Source: CBDHDN01 sp965261585
GTDB taxonomy: Bacteria > Pseudomonadota > Alphaproteobacteria > UBA6615
DNA length: 64,000 nt
Direction: 5' to 3'
Assembly: GCA_965261585.1 (NCBI GenBank)
Contig: CBDHDN010000029.1
Coordinates: 434,001 to 498,000 of the forward strand
The notes under the pieces were generated by a model that was not told where the DNA came from, searched no databases, and worked only from the letters and a program-made list of their open reading frames with translations. Of this stretch, positions 62,752 to 64,000 are shown in pieces; positions within the stretch are counted from its first letter, which is position 1, and each line of letters begins with the position of its first letter. A program made the position numbers and the translations under genes.

Positions 62752-62853
62752 CGCATTCTTGCGCGCACATGCGGCCGAATCCTACGTAACCCCGGTAAGG
62801 TGAGACAGGAAAGGAGTACCCGTCGGCCAAGCGGATACGCCTCAAAGCGCCCC

Positions 62854-64000
62854 CTAGGGCTGGAGCCGGATACCCGTGAAATGACGTGCGCGGCCGCCAG
62901 ATGGACCAGCGAGGTTCCTTGTGGTGATCGAGGGGACAGCTGCTCTCAGGTCACGGCCGAACGATTGGACGGTGCCGGGGTGCCGTCGGCCTTGCAACTC
63001 GCACCATACGCACCAAGCTGCATAGAGTTCGGTGCACCTGATCTCGGCCCCGGCAGCCGCAAAGCAACGGTCCCGCACGAATGCGCTAATTGGGCTGGCG
63101 AGGTCCTGCAGATCCTCGATTGCGTCTGAGGCCGAACCGGGCTGTTCGAAGAAGCCCCGCTCCTGCAAACGATGCCACCCCTCGATAGCCCAAATCAATA
63201 TGCTGGGCAACTCGGCTAGCAGACGATCAGTCAGGTTGTGGTCCTCCCTCCCATAGAAGCTCCTTGTCAGGCGCAACACGATGAACCGGCGAGCCAGCGC
63301 GCCACTTGCATCGGCCAGCCGCGGCAACTCGTTCGTCAGGATAAGAAACCGTGTCGTCAGACGGCCGGTCCAGGGCGCGAGGAATTTCCGATCGATTGTA
63401 ATGTTGTCCTCGCCGCTGATTGACAGCAGCCGCTCCGTGATCGTCTGCTGATCAACCCTGCCACCCAAGCGCGCATCCGAGACGATGGCAGCGATCCTTC
63501 CGATAAGGGGTGCTAGGCCAAAATTCTGGGTCAGGGAACTCAGCGTCGGGGCGCAGACGTTGCCGCTTCCGAGCAAGTCCGTAAGCACCCGCCCAATTAC
63601 GCCCTTGCCCGCCCGCGGAGGCCCAACGATCAGGAAGATCTTTTGCTGCCGTGTGTCAGACGTAAGCAGATAACCGAAGATCTCCCGCAGCGCGTCGATA
63701 GAATCGGTATCGTCCGAAAAAAGATCCTGCAGAAAACTCAGCCACGCCTTTGGCTGATGCGCGTCAGCGCAATAGTTGAATGGAAGTGCGTTGAACGAGA
63801 AGAACCTCGGGGTTGGCTGCTGATGCTCCGTCGTTGGTAGATGAATAATGGCGGTTTGGCAGCACAGGACCTCGACCGGGTCCGGAGACAGATCCTCGAC
63901 GTAGTCAAGCCAGCATGGCGGACTGACCTCCGCATCGAGGTAGACCTCAGCCTTCAGGGCGTCGACCACGGCCTCGACTCTTCCTTTTGTGGCGTTGAAC
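62854..64000 (-). CDS. P4-type primase/helicase (D5-like NTPase), partial
   Basis: The C-terminal 380 residues or so of a phage/plasmid primase-helicase; the frame is still open at the window end. Walker A is in FLIVGPPRAGKGVIGRVL, Walker B-like region in LIGRIAAIVSDARLG, then ERLLSISGEDNITIDRKF, FLILTNELPRLADASGALA and RRFIVLRLTRSFYGREDHN. These enzymes start replication of satellite phages and integrative plasmids. It is evidence of an integrated element extending beyond the window. Confidence 0.88.
   Translation of the reverse strand, partial: FNATKGRVEAVVDALKAEVYLDAEVSPPCWLDYVEDLSPDPVEVLCCQTAIIHLPTTEHQQPTPRFFSFNALPFNYCADAHQPKAWLSFLQDLFSDDTDSIDALREIFGYLLTSDTRQQKIFLIVGPPRAGKGVIGRVLTDLLGSGNVCAPTLSSLTQNFGLAPLIGRIAAIVSDARLGGRVDQQTITERLLSISGEDNITIDRKFLAPWTGRLTTRFLILTNELPRLADASGALARRFIVLRLTRSFYGREDHNLTDRLLAELPSILIWAIEGWHRLQERGFFEQPGSASDAIEDLQDLASPISAFVRDRCFAAAGAEIRCTELYAAWCVWCELQGRRHPGTVQSFGRDLRAAVPSITTRNLAGPSGGRARHFTGIRLQP

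Larger units (their letters stand above)
58192..62769 (+). mobile_element. IS21-family element, degenerate and carrying nested insertions
   Basis: The left end TGTTCGCG (58192) and the right end, inward from 62769, TGTGCGCG are each followed by tandem 23-bp repeats in inverted orientation. It carries istA and istB, both frameshifted. An IS1-like element (60707-62566) is inserted after istB, and an IS3-like element sits inside that. Without the insertions it would be about 2.7 kb. Confidence 0.85.

Overview
This window is GC-rich bacterial DNA, almost certainly from an alphaproteobacterium of the Rhodospirillales or a neighbouring order. The evidence is housekeeping gene content and order: gatC-gatA-gatB beside ruvX; rsmE-gshA near ubiA; a DegP protease; an OmpR-type two-component pair; and two nutrient ABC transporter operons. 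The genus cannot be named from the sequence.

The dominant theme is insertion-sequence (IS) expansion and gene decay. I delimited eleven IS elements: two IS1380, one IS1182, one IS256, one defective IS3, three IS630, two copies of a two-ORF IS3-like element with 14-bp target duplications, and one IS1202-like ISNCY element with a 19-bp duplication. There is also a large degenerate IS21, an IS21 istB remnant, three copies of a 103-bp MITE and one IS1-like non-autonomous element. Many ends could be placed to the base from inverted repeats and target duplications. At least eight insertions (IS1380, IS630 and the MITE) sit at the tetranucleotide CTAG.

Layout. 1-8634: two inverted IS1380 copies flank an IS1182, a tRNA-Ser half, a trans-sulfuration PLP enzyme and a DUF1330 gene; the second copy splits a rhomboid protease gene. 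8688-13882: GST plus a PotABCD-type ABC operon. 14108-19541: gatBAC, ruvX, nitroreductase, DUF2161. 19538-26168: class III cyclase, histidine kinase/response regulator, class V aminotransferase, DegP. 26704-34923: accessory island with IS256, small phage lysis-like genes, a defective IS3, and an ICE-like block (GHKL ATPase, ParB, VWA-like). 35015-42610: SUMF1-like protein with a beta-propeller protein, then a MalEFGK-type ABC operon ending in a frameshifted nitrilase-family amidase. 42611-52466: an IS cluster that has cut one SAM-cyclase-ATPase gene into five pieces. 52601-57432: gshA, rsmE, hicB, ubiA, tetR. 57544-64000: decayed genes, a nested IS21/IS1-like/IS3-like stack, and a P4-type primase running off the window.

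The most striking observation is the 1113-codon cyclase/ATPase gene at 52466-43877. Removing its four insertions and one copy of each target duplication restores an uninterrupted reading frame, so the insertions are probably recent. I found no CRISPR array, rRNA or intact tRNA, and no convincing new defence or biosynthetic system.
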